From contig OX419340.1 in the NCBI GenBank assembly GCA_948470475.1, positions 12,138,002 to 12,202,001 on the forward strand: a DNA stretch of 64,000 nt, in the 5' to 3' direction. The notes beneath the pieces are model-generated. The model saw nothing but the letters and a program-made list of their open reading frames with translations, was not told the origin of the DNA and did no database searches. Origin of the DNA: Galaxea fascicularis. Lineage: Eukaryota > Cnidaria > Anthozoa > Scleractinia > Euphylliidae. Made by a program: the position numbers and the translations under genes. Below are positions 52,657 through 63,046 of this stretch, in pieces (the stretch's first letter is position 1; each line of letters begins with the position of its first letter).

Positions 52657-53345
52657 TTACTTGCAAAAAAAATTCAGACGATTTTAATTTCGGACAAATA
52701 AAATGTCCGAAAATAGATGAAGCGTCCGAAATTGTTACAGTATAGTATCAAACTTTTAAGTACTTTCTTGGGCGACGCCATCAGAAGTCTTCGACCCAAT
52801 ATATATGATATAGCTAGGACTCGGATAAGGCTTCAGTCGTTCTTTATATCACTGGAAAGGAAATTTTTTGTTGCTTTTGCAAAACAAACAAACATAATGT
52901 ACATATTTTTGCATCATAAATAGTTATATTTTTGAGCCAAGCCCAGTGTCATTGCCAGTGCCAGTTGTGTTAGTCATCTTCTGCTTCATCATCAATCATG
53001 AACACAATTGACAGATCCTCTTCATTGTCACTAGCAAGTGATTCTTCTTCATCTGTAGCTGATTTGTTAAGAAGCTCGTGGTTCTTTTCAATAAGTTCTT
53101 TCAGACGGTGGAGAAGAGACCCCGTTTGCTGTCGTCAATTTTAAAGGTGGCTCGGAGGTTTTTATTTTCGGACACTTTATTTGTATCTGTAAAACCTTGA
53201 GGGTGTAGTAAAATCATCATTTTCACATATGCCGTCTTTCAGCAAAGTATCCGAAATTTTTGTCCAAACTTTGCCCGAAATGAGATAAAAAGTGTCCAAA
53301 AATTAAACGTCCGTAATTTTAACGTCCGAAAATTTTGGCAAGTAA
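52657..53345. mobile_element. TIR element with TTACTTGC ends and a coding remnant
   Basis: TTACTTGCAAAAAAAATTCA then GACGATTTTAATTTCGGAC on the left is inverse to GTCCGTAATTTTAACGTCC then GAAAATTTTGGCAAGTAA on the right. Many GTCCGAAA-type subterminal repeats flank both sides. Unlike the MITEs nearby it encloses an acidic protein remnant (52970-53134). Confidence 0.65.
52970..53134 (-). pseudogene. acidic C-terminal fragment of an unknown element protein
   Basis: On the minus strand, 54 codons from an upstream stop to TAA: RQQTGSLLHRLKELIEKNHE, then EEEESLASDNEEDLSIV-type acidic sequence ending DDEAEDD. It has a sensible helix then an acidic tail, like transposase C-termini, but I cannot name the family. 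No start codon and no upstream frame remain. Confidence 0.35.
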
Positions 53346-53889
53346 TGTATATCGAGCTCAGTGGTCTAAACTTCTTTTACTGGCAAACTCGCTGATGAGG
53401 CCGGAATGGGCCGAAAAGCGTGGCTAGAGACTTAAAGCACCGACAACGGAACGGCGATGGCGACGGGAGAGGCCACTGGGAAAACCCAATTCATCTAATG
53501 CGCAAGTCTTGACGTTGCCGCTCGTCGCAACGTGAGAAGTAGGATTTTGCCGTCTTGTAAAAGCGTGAGTTTGAAAATCCCATTTTCTTAGGCTTTTTTT
53601 CGAAAATCTTTGTAGTTGATAACGTAGTAACCTTAATTAGAGTCTAAAGGTAGCTTACAGGTATTCTTGTTTGCAGACATTTTAAGAATTAAGCTCAGTA
53701 TTTTGCCTGCTGCAGAGTGAAATATATACATAAATCAATGCTGAAGCGAAATGATCGGGCTGCTTTGTATGAAATTCCCTGTCGCCTTCATCTGTTTCTA
53801 AAGGTAAAGGACGTCTGATCTTATTTTCACAACTAAAGTTTCATTCAGTACGCAGATAAAGTACGCAGTTATCACTTCATTGGAATAAT

Positions 53890-54500
53890 GGCCGTTTTTA
53901 TGCTAGAGACGTTAAAGTCGTCAAGACGCATTCTGACGTCTGAGACCGCCGTTAAAGCCGTCTGGTTTTAAAAGCGGGACGCATAAAAGTAGACAAACTA
54001 ACGGACAAAAACAAGACTTTTCTAAAAAAAAGACTAGGTTCTATTCTCGGAAGACACTGGGCACGAGCAAAGTTTGCACCAAGTAAACATTAAGACACGA
54101 ATATATTGCAGCTTCTCAAATTTATATGTCGACGTCGCCTAGAAGGACAGATGCAAATATTTTTGTACAGTAAGAATGAATCAGTCTAGGAATCAGCATT
54201 TTCTGGCCATGGACGAGGAACTAGATGTAGCCTCGGCAAATGGCTTGTCTGTCGTGTCGACCTAGAGAGCAAGGAAGAAACGAAGTTCAGATGAACAAAG
54301 GACTCAGGGTTAAATGCGTCCCAGTTAGCGCGTCCCGTTTTTATACTAGACGCATTTAACGTCTGAGACGTTAAAGTCGTCTGTTAATTGCGTCTCAACG
54401 GTCGTCAGACGTTAAATGCGTCTGTTTTATTTATCGTGTTTATACCAGACGTTTAAAGTCGTCTCCAGACGACTTTAACGTCTCTAGCATAAAAACGGCC
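53890..54500. mobile_element. 611-bp MITE with perfect 33-bp TIRs and internal AGACG repeats
   Basis: 53890-53922 (GGCCGTTTTTATGCTAGAGA then CGTTAAAGTCGTC) and 54468-54500 are exact reverse complements. Both flanks carry AAT, a possible 3-bp target duplication. Inside, near both ends, are many copies of GACGTTAAAGTCGTC and AGACGCATTTAACGTCT-like palindromes. No coding sequence. Confidence 0.8.
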
Positions 54501-54677
54501 AATTTGACAAGAAAATTCAGTACTTTATTGTGTATGTTCGCCGTTTGGACCGAGTTCCGTAGCAAGGCAACGGCGTCAGATTGGGCCTTTATTTCATTTT
54601 ATTCTGATCTTTCTCTTCATGTATTCTGACTTAAAACTGAATTAAAACTGATATACCTCAGCAAGGAATGGCATATC

Positions 54678-55196
54678 TTGTTTATGGAAACGAAATTCAG
54701 ACAGACACTCGTCTTCTTATTCATAGAAGCTGAAACACTGATAAAAATTGTTGTCAGGATTTGGAATCTATCAGTTGATTTAGAAAGATGCCAGAAGCGC
54801 GCATTACGTATAATGTTTCCTGACAAAGAATATGACGAGGCGTTAGCGTGTACTGGGCTTATTTCGCTGCATGAGCGGCGCGAGAATATTGCCAACAAGC
54901 TCTTTTCCAACGCTCTTGTACCATAAGCTCCTGCCGCCCAGGAATGCATCTAGAATAGACTTAAGGAAAAAGCACGCTTTCAACTTACCTGTGGTCCGTA
55001 CGGATAGGTGCCGTAATAGTTTTATCTTTTATCATTCACGCACGCTTTGCAAAAGCTGACTTTTATTGTATGATACCTAATTTTTAATATTTTAACAAGT
55101 ATGTCATTATTTCTTATATATTTCTTATTTTTGTAAATGAATGCGTAATTCAACCTTTGGTTGCAATGTTTTTCAAATAAACTATCTATCTATCTC
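54678..55196 (+). pseudogene. 3' end of a CR1-like LINE: broken reverse-transcriptase tail, poly(A) signal and TCTA tail
   Basis: The frame at 54678-54926 reads LERCQKRALRIMFPDKEYDE then ALACTGLISLHERRENIANK. The similarity continues in another frame (about 54921-55059): HKLLPPRNASRIDLRKKHAF then NLPVVRTDRCRNSFI. This is the familiar end of coral non-LTR reverse transcriptases (family knowledge). AATAAA at 55176 and a TCTA run at 55182-55196 form the 3' end. One frameshift and lack of the RT core make it dead. Confidence 0.7.
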
Positions 55197-55483
55197 ACTT
55201 GTTTAATTTTGTCATAACAGTAAAAATTCTTCGTTATCTATCACCCGCCTTCGTCATGACTAATGAAAAGGTGCTTTCTGGCCGCCTTTAAAGAAGACAA
55301 CGCTGAAATGGAAGCTAATCGGTAACCTTGAAAAGTTGCCGTCGCCGCTGCGGTTTTGGCAAGTGCTTAATGTTTATAATTTCGCCTTTCAACCGTGTCG
55401 TCTCCCCAGTCTTTCCCTCGGTATCCACGTTGCTGTTGCCGTTGCCGTTGCCAGTGCCGGTGCTTAAAGTCTCTATTGTTGAG

Positions 55484-57012
55484 TGCAACCATGTCTTCAA
55501 TCTTTGTTTTCCAGAGAGGTCCGCTCCCAATGAAAAAAGCCAGTTAGAGGACATAAACTTGCACAGAGTAGCATTTGGTTAAAAATGAAAAATTATGTGC
55601 TATTGTTCGCTGCCTATCTACCATTTTGTAATGCAAGATTTACGTTATGTCTTGCGCGTGTTGGTTGGTGGGTGTTTGTTGCTGTTCACATCCTAATTTG
55701 AACGTGATTTATACTGTAACCCAGGGTCATAGCCAGACGAAGCTAGATCGGCGATCTCCCGTGAGCCGCTAGGGGGGTCTAGAGGCATGCCTTCGCCCTC
55801 CCCCCTCCCCACCCTCTCATAAAATTTTGAAATCTAGACGCTCTGAAACACAATTTTAAGCATTTTTCACCATAAGGTGTTTCTTCAGAAAAGCTAATCT
55901 CGTTCAATTGTTTGACGAGGCAATTGTGCCTCGTCTTGCCTCCTAGCTGAGCTCTTGTAACCATTTCTTTAATCAATCTTGTTAAATCCCTGAGAAAGGC
56001 CAAAGGGCGCTTTTTTTATGATCAATTACCCATTAAGTCTATTGTGAGTTCAGTTGAGTGTAAATTCTTTAAATTTTCTTTCTGCTGTACAGCTTGAGTC
56101 ACTGGAGTCATCAGTTGGAAATTTTTACCAGTAAGAGCAACTATAAAGGTAGTCTCCTACGCAGACGTCGTTTGGACTCGTCGGACTACTTTAACGGCCG
56201 CATTAACGGACAGAATTGCCTTGAATGAGGTAACCAGAAAATGTATGGATTTATGACACATTCGACATCTGAATAATGTCAGTAACAGACTTGAACAGCT
56301 GCTCTCGCTCATGCATGGTAGGACAAATTTTTCGAAACGCATCACTCTATTACGCCCGCGCAGGAACCCGCGCTCCTGGCTCGCGAGAACTCTGGCTTGA
56401 GCGTTCCGTCCTCATACTTCATACACATACACTTTAGTAACAACAGTGTTTATAAAACAAAACAATAGTGTCCATCGTAATATGTCTGGTTCTTCAAAAG
56501 CCTCCGACACATGTAGCAGGGTATTCTGCAGTGTATTACCTGGTATACGTAGTGGCAGGGTATTTTACAGTTACTTCGTTTAATGTACAATTTGGAAAAG
56601 ACGCGTAGCCTTGTAAGGGAATCTAAACTGTCCACTTGAAGGAAATTCGTGACATATGATTGGCTAAAAGGTAATCTTCATGGGAATTGAAAAGTTCGGA
56701 GGACATCTAAAAATATCATGCCGCGACAGATTGCACTGGAGATAGGTTCTTTGTGAGGAATCTACAAAGTCTGGTACTTCATCCTCTCTTGCCTAAACAT
56801 AATGCAGGCAACAATTAGTTTTCTTGGTCTCCGGCCAAATCCCCTGCAGTATAAAACGTAGTCATGATTTGAAGTCTAGGAAAAATGCAAATTGCCTTCG
56901 CTATCTATTGAAATGACCTGGTCGGTTCATTAGAATGAATCATTTTTCAAATCCAATTAATTTGTTATTTTTGACTCTTAGCAAAGTCAATTTTTAAGTC
57001 CGAAAGTAAGCT
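55484..57012. other. intergenic, nothing identified
   Basis: Near 55765-55800 a CTAGGGGGGTCTAGAGGCAT repeat is related to one at 25740. Elsewhere no conserved open frame or transposon end was seen. Confidence 0.45.
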
Positions 57013-58372
57013 TGACTCTTGCAAGCTTTCCATTCTAATAGTCAGAGGATTGTTTTGTGCTTTGTTTCCCCGCCCCCTGTCTCACACTCTTGAATTAGTA
57101 AGTTTGGTTGTCGCCCCTTAATGCCACGTCTGTGACCAAGCAGATAACGCGACGCAGGTTCGTCTGTTTGTTATTGGACATCTTCATTCCCTTACCTTCC
57201 AGGGTAGGTTCCTTTATCATTTTCACTTCCATCATATTTTCTACTGTTTTATCTCGCTAGTATTGGCGAGGATGCGGCATTAAGCACAAGATTTGGATCT
57301 CTGCGTGGGCGAGCTTGTTATCCATTGTAGCTTTGCCGGCTCTTTATCTCGTGACAAGCACTTACGTTTTTTAAAATGTCTGATTCAAACGAAAATGATC
57401 AAACACGACTTGACTCTTGCAAGCTTTCCATTCTAATAGTCAGAGGATTGTTTTGTGTTTTGTCTGCACACCCCCTGTTTCACACTCTTGAATTAGTAAG
57501 TTTTCAGGTTATCACTCCTTTTTCACGGTTGTGACCAAGCAGATAACGCGACGTAAATTGAGGTCATTCTCGGTGTAAAAACCCTACTAGGTTTTCTTTG
57601 TATTATGAGGTATTGTTTTGCTGTAGGCTAGAGTTTATAATGTGTTGTTGTCTTTGTTTTACGTCACTCATGAGCTTTAAAGGTTTTTACACCGAGAATG
57701 AGCCCAAATTAGTAGTTGTTCTTGATCATGGGTTCCCTTATTATTTTCCCTTCCATCATATCTTCTACTGTTTTATCTCGCTAGAATTAGCAAGGATGCG
57801 GTATTAAGCACAATTCGGATCTCTGCGTGGGCGAGGTTGTCATCTGTTGTAACTTTCTGGGCTCCCTTTTCTCTTTCAGAGGGAAACGATATTGCTTTAT
57901 TTTACAACTCGAAAAGATTGGAATGGTCACGAAATGCGCGTTCACGTCGTGGATCTCGAACGCCGAAACAATGTGGCTGCCCCCAACTGACCTGAATTTA
58001 AGAACTAAGAAGGTGATTTGATCTCCTCAATGTAGGAGGAAAATAGAGGAAAGTTAAGACTTGTCGAAAAATAGGATGTCGTTGTGGATACGCCTGGTTT
58101 CCTTCGTTATATCTTAGTAGGCCCTTAGGACTTGGAATGCTTTCGTGAATTCCGGCCGCCCCAGTTCGCTTTAAGTAAATTCATTTCTTTTCAATTTCTG
58201 ATTCTAACAGTTGTAATAGTCAGTGATTTGTTTTGTTTTATCTTCTCCACCCCTCTCCCCGCTTTGTCTTGCACTCTTTTGACACAGCTTCATAAGCGTT
58301 AGATGCCACCCTTTTCAGTTCCACTCCATGCTTTCTTGTCTCCGGTGAACAAGCAAATCACGCGACACAAAT
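57013..58372. repeat. diverged tandem duplication, two full units and a partial third
   Basis: Unit 1 (57013-57410) and unit 2 (57411-57870) share CTTGCAAGCTTTCCATTCTA then ATAGTCAGAGGATTGTTTTG, CACACTCTTGAATTAGTAAG, GTGACCAAGCAGATAACGCG and TCTACTGTTTTATCTCGCTA. Unit 2 is longer because of the insertion at 57564-57700. A weaker third unit is at 58196-58372 (AATAGTCAGTGATTTGTTTT, then AACAAGCAAATCACGCGAC). No coding sequence is evident. Confidence 0.7.
57564..57700. mobile_element. small TIR insertion inside tandem unit 2
   Basis: TCATTCTCGGTGTAAAAACC (57564-57583) and GGTTTTTACACCGAGAATGA (57681-57700) are exact 20-bp inverses. Unit 1 lacks this segment, so it was inserted after the duplication. 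137 bp, no coding capacity. Confidence 0.7.
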
Positions 58373-58390
58373 ATTAATTGGCCTGTTTGC

Positions 58391-59547
58391 GTGAAGACAC
58401 TCGTCCCGGCACAGTTCAGGTAACTTCAAAGACCCTTACGTTTTTCACTTCGACCACACTTACTGCACACAAAACTTGTCTCCGCACGCTAATCTTTAGT
58501 TTCATTGCGAAGCATTTAAATTGGAAGTAAAAATTGTGCGCAAAATTGTTACCGATTTGAACTGCAAGTGAGCGAATTTAGCAAATGGCCAAGGGAATAT
58601 AAATCGTTCATTCAATTACGCTGCGTTTAATTTTCCACCAACGATATAATTCGACAGTTTCACACGTTACACACACGTTGCGAACAAACCCGGTAAAAAT
58701 TCTCTTAAAATCGTCCACGAAAAGCGTTTTAAGAGGCTTAAAGCAACGACCGCTACAACATTTCAGTTGTTTGTTCCAGTGTTATTGAATGTTCCGGAAT
58801 ATTCCATTCTTGGTTTATCAACGCCCAGATATGTTGCAGTCTATTACTAGGAATTTTAATTGTTCCCTGTCCTGAATAAGTATTGAACTGATATGATAGG
58901 CAGAGCAGGTTACAACCCTGGTAGCCAGCGTCCATCAGCGAGGTTATGATGACGCGTTCGTGAGTTCTACCTTTAAAGGCACCTAACGTTCTTGCTGATC
59001 TGTATCTGTCCCCCAAACTTTAGACCTAGGTATCTTAGCGATTGCTTGCCAAAAGTTACTCTGTTATACCTAGGGATGAGAAATCTTATTGCCTTACATA
59101 GATTTGTGACCATTCAATAATATTACAAATGTCAGATCAGCGTTTCCCCTCTTAAACAGTAAGAAATATTCATCAATCGACGCGAGCATTGTATTTTGTC
59201 ATTTGGAATGAACTGACTCTTTCCACCTGTGTGGGCATGTGTGTACATGGTTGAAATGGTTAAGCCTTTATGGTCATCCCCTCCACCGATCCTAGCAGGG
59301 ACTTCTGTCTAGCTTTTTTTTTAACAATGCTTGATTTGTAAAGCAATTTTACCAGGTTTATATTCTGACAGGGATATACAAACAAACACAATGTACTGAT
59401 GTCACAAGGACGGACTTTCAACAAATTAAATGCTAATTTTAGCCTATTGTTTTAATTGAACTTTGCAACACCAGACTTTACAGTTCAAAATAAAACCTTT
59501 GTACCTATCTAAAATGGCTCAATTATTTATTTCTATCATCAACACAG
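58391..59547. other. upstream flank of the SET gene, no gene seen
   Basis: An 87-codon minus-strand open frame at 58753-59016 has no domain. The 5' UTR exon of the SET gene should lie here, because its ATG follows an acceptor-like CACAG, but I cannot place it. Confidence 0.4.
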
Positions 59548-59548
59548 G

Positions 59549-60061
59549 ATGCAGTCGAAAAGTATAGAAATTGCTGAAGTAAGAAAGGGATTCTTGTCCA
59601 GTCGAGCTGTTGAAGATATTTCAGCAGGATCATTCCTCACGGATCTCTGGGGACCTGTGCTAGATGCGCCTCATTCTCATACTGTGCAGGTGGGCATCAA
59701 TAAACATGTGGATCCTCAAGGGACAATACCAGCATTTCTAAACCACTCATGCCAACCCAATGCAAAGTTTGTCTACACGCGCCGTGGAGTTTCGTATTCA
59801 GACCTTGAAGGCAATTATGAGGTGTTCTGGTACCTGATATCCATCCGTGATATCAAAGAGGGAGAAGATATTACTTTTGATTACAATACAACCGAGTATG
59901 AGATGGCAGCGGCGTTCAAATGTGAATGTGGAGTGAAGCAGTGTTTGGGTGAAATTAAAGGCTTCAAGTATATGTCACCAAAACAACAAGAAGAGAGGAT
60001 GAAAGATTTATCCCCTGTTATCATGGACATTTGGAACCAAAACCTTCAAGGAAATAAGTAG
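59549..60061 (+). CDS. small stand-alone SET-domain lysine methyltransferase
   Basis: A single exon of 170 residues ending in TAG. SET proteins transfer methyl groups from S-adenosylmethionine to lysine. Visible motifs: RKGFLSSR near residue 12, NHSCQPN at 65-71 (cofactor pocket), GEDITFDY at 105-112 (catalytic tyrosine), and a post-SET CECGVKQC at 125-132 (zinc ligands), then LGEIKGF. The SET fold fills almost the entire chain, with no pre-SET or other domain and no membrane segment, so the target is unknown. The ATG is preceded one base upstream by CACAG after a pyrimidine-rich stretch, which looks like a splice acceptor: the start may follow a 5' UTR intron, or an upstream coding exon may exist. 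It resembles the minimal SET proteins of bacteria and protists more than the large chromatin enzymes (from memory). No AATAAA within 240 bp downstream. Confidence 0.82.
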   Translation: MQSKSIEIAEVRKGFLSSRAVEDISAGSFLTDLWGPVLDAPHSHTVQVGINKHVDPQGTIPAFLNHSCQPNAKFVYTRRGVSYSDLEGNYEVFWYLISIRDIKEGEDITFDYNTTEYEMAAAFKCECGVKQCLGEIKGFKYMSPKQQEERMKDLSPVIMDIWNQNLQGNK

Positions 60062-60699
60062 TTTTTGAAATATAACAACAATTGAAAACATTCATTTACT
60101 ATGTGAATTTTGTAGCGCATGTTTGGTTACTTTGTTTGGATAGCTTCACTTTTAAGGCAAATTTGAATTCGCTGCATGTATTAGTCAAAGGGTTTTTTTG
60201 TTGTTGTCAGTTATTTGTCATTTGTGGAGCACTTTTTTGTATTCTTTTGTTAAGGAGGCTCGAAAGGATTTTCGTTGATGTAGCGTTTGCGAAACGATGA
60301 AAATTTACAAAGAAGGATATTTAGTGGTGTAGGCAAACTATATGTCTCCTTGGAACTCTATTGTTGGGCCATATTTAAGGGTGCCTATGACGTCATATCA
60401 GTTACCATGGAAACGCACCAGGTCCACAAAAAGGTTCTCTAAATGACAGTTTTTGTAAATTATCTGAAAAACTAATTCGGTGACCTACCGTTTTTATTCC
60501 TTTGTTGGGAAATTCCCTAAATTCTTTAACTTCTCAGGCAGAATGAAAAAAATTATTTAGTAGAATTAAAGAGCCAAAAACATTGTTTTCGGCAGATTCA
60601 GGAGCCCATGATGGGCTCCTGGCAGATTTTATTTCCGGTTCGCGCGATTTTAGCGGAGCTCCAGCGGCCCGAAGGGCCGCAAAGCGGAGCCCCATACCT

Positions 60700-60731
<32 letters not shown>

Positions 60732-60763
60732 ATCTTGGCTAGCGGTATTGCTCGTGGGCGCGA
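60062..60763. other. downstream flank of the SET gene
   Basis: Probably includes the 3' UTR. AT-rich to 60600, then a short GC-rich block with palindromic GCGGCCCGAAGGGCCGC near 60663. No second gene seen. Confidence 0.45.
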
Positions 60764-60786
60764 CCGACGACGACGACGACGACGAC

Positions 60787-60818
<32 letters not shown>

Positions 60819-60865
60819 CGACCTCGCACAATAATTAATAATAACCTAATAATAATAATAATAAT
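60764..60865. repeat. (CGA)n and (AAT)n microsatellites
   Basis: About 20 CGA units with one CAA interruption (60764-60823) are followed by an AAT run (60847-60865). The arginine-rich open frame they produce is an artefact. Confidence 0.9.
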
Positions 60866-62770
60866 CCAACATGGCGGCCATACTCCAGCTGACCATCTAG
60901 TTTACAGCGGACATCTTTGATATTAGACATCCATGTCAATGTCAATGACACCTGTCAAAACAATGCATCCGCTGACCAGTATCACGTGATCATATTGCGG
61001 GCTCAAGTTATGAGCTGTCGAGGTCAGCTGTTTTTTTGAAGTTGACCGCTGACCAGGTACTGGTTTTCAATTCGATCGCAGGCTCAAGCCAGACCAAAAC
61101 GAGGCGTAATTTTTCGCCAGGATCAACAGATCTAAGTCCTGCAAACAATTCGCCGCCTACCGTGACTACTTCTCAGTTTGTTTTTTGTTTAAACCGATGA
61201 GAATCAGCCTTTGGATGTTAACAGCAGCAAATTGGATTGCCTGGCTTTGCTATTTTATAGTTTACGGATCTGCGAGAGAAAAGATCGTGTGGTTTGGCAG
61301 GGTTTTAATCATGCAGGCGCCGTCTTCTATTGCTCACTTTTGCTGTGGATTAAACTGGACGGTTTTGCCGCTAAAAATCCTTAATTGAAGAGGCTTCCTT
61401 GGTAGACATGGGGAGTAACACAAAGTGACGGTGAAAAACTCCAAGGCCCGCTAAGGATTTGTATCTGCTTAGCAAATGAATACTTTTGTGTGAAATGACG
61501 GCTTCTGCTTTAGCTTTGCGTTCGGAGTGATTGTTGACTGACTTAAGCTTAAACTGTCCGCAGGTTAGTATTCCTGTTGTGTCTTTTATATCACATATGG
61601 TGATTTGTCTCTGTGACTTCGAGTTATGTTTGTTACTTGTCTTAGTTTTCCAATTTCTACGAGAAACGCCGAAGAAACATTCGCCGCCATCGTTATTTGT
61701 TTTCTAGCTTACCGTTTGTTGTTTTCATGCTGTTTTCGTAGTAAAAAATGCTCGTCTTTTTTCCAAATGCATATTTTCGATCCAATATTTCATTTTGAAT
61801 CCTAATATTCTTCGTTTTCCCTCCTGTCGCTCATTTTTTGGGCAAAGTATTGGTTGAAGAAAAGCTAAGCGAAGTCCGGACGCTTTATATCCTCGGCTTC
61901 GCTTTGTTTTCGGAAACTCGCAAAGAGTAATTGACACTGAACTCATTGCCAAACGTAAACACGAATTTTAACAGCTGCAGCATTGGAAATGCCAGCAATA
62001 TGTTGTCCCTCAAAAGCAATTCTCGTTGTTAGTTAAAAAATCGCAGATTTTCAAGGCTATTGCAGTAAAAACTTCGTCCTTTGTTCAATGTTTACGGCTG
62101 AAAAATGTTTTTCAGAAATCCTGAGTCAGATGTTATCATTAACAGTGATGTCAAAAATAATACCACCCTCGACTTGTAGTCAAGGTTTGTTGTTTGCAAT
62201 ATTTGTAAGTGATCGAAGTCAAGAAAAAAAACATTCTCAACATCACTAGATAATTGCAGTTGATCACCTGAGTTGATTCATGGCTAAAATACTGTGCTCG
62301 ATCAGTCTGTCGCAGTCACTTTTCTCAAGGAAAAGTAAAGTCGATTTCGCTCAACGTTTTTCCATGTTATTGTAAAAAGGACATCGACGGCACTTTCTAT
62401 CGTCTTTAGTGTAATAGATCACAAGAATAACACAATAAAATGTTCAAAACAAGGCGAGCAAAGTACTTTTGTTCTTTTATGAGCTCACTTTGAGGTTTTA
62501 TCGCACTTTCGCTGTCAAATATTTTTTGATAGATTAAAATGTCACCGATACATGTCGGTTGTGAAGTTGGTTTAATAGTGGGACACTAGAACTGTTAACC
62601 TAGTTAAGTGATTTTTACCACTTGTATCGAAGTGTAATCAGATGTAATTAAATTGTGATGAAGAAAAGTTTGTGAATCGTTGTTGCTCATCATAATCATA
62701 TTATAGTTCCTGTGCCACAAAGTAGTGGTGGGAATCGGTTGAGATTTCACAACCGATCGATCATCGATTA
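60866..62770. other. intergenic, nothing identified
   Basis: No supported gene. ATCATATTGCGGGCTCAAGT at 60989-61008 is repeated exactly in reverse at 62873-62892 inside the candidate LTR. GAGGTCAGCTG and GCTGACCAG motifs recur around 60970-61060. Confidence 0.4.
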
Positions 62771-62943
62771 TGTAGTGATCCTCACAACTTGGGACACCGG
62801 TTAAACACAACAACGCTTTAATGTCAGGACAAACTTAACCCGGCCATAAACGTATTCGAAGCGACACTGTTCACTTGAGCCCGCAATATGATAGGGCCGG
62901 AGAATAACAATGATCAACTGAGTACTTCATTAATATTGTCACA
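62771..62943 (-). mobile_element. candidate 3' LTR of a Ty3/gypsy element
   Basis: On the minus strand the LTR would start TGTGACAATATTAATG right after the polypurine tract and end GGATCACTACA, giving the usual TGT...ACA termini and a length of 173 bp. ATTAAA lies inside as a possible poly(A) signal. The inner border is a guess because the 5' LTR is outside the window; the outer border (62943) is firm. Confidence 0.5.
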
Positions 62944-62956
62944 TCCTCCCTCTTTT
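62944..62956 (-). other. polypurine tract of the Ty3/gypsy element
   Basis: AAAAGAGGGAGGA on the minus strand, immediately before TGTGAC. It is the plus-strand primer site expected next to a 3' LTR. About 70 bp upstream is a run of 20 A (63024-63043). Confidence 0.65.
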
Positions 62957-63046
62957 GAATCAGAGACTAAACTGAGAATACACTAGGAAGGGAAACAACG
63001 TTTCTATAGTAGTCTTTGAAGTTTTTTTTTTTTTTTTTTTTTTAAC

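Larger units (their letters stand above)
53428..55483. mobile_element. possible composite element bounded by distant inverted repeats
   Basis: Left AGAGACTTAAAGCACCGAC then AACGGAACGGCGATGGCGAC is inverse, with gaps, to right GTTGCCGTTGCCGTTGCCAG then TGCCGGTGCTTAAAGTCTCT. The ends are 2 kb apart and enclose a separate MITE (53890-54500) and a LINE fragment (54678-55196). They could be two solo MITE ends rather than one unit. Confidence 0.35.

Noticed and set aside
60726..60920. Arginine-rich open frame
   Set aside because: It is produced by the CGA microsatellite and has no conserved flanks.
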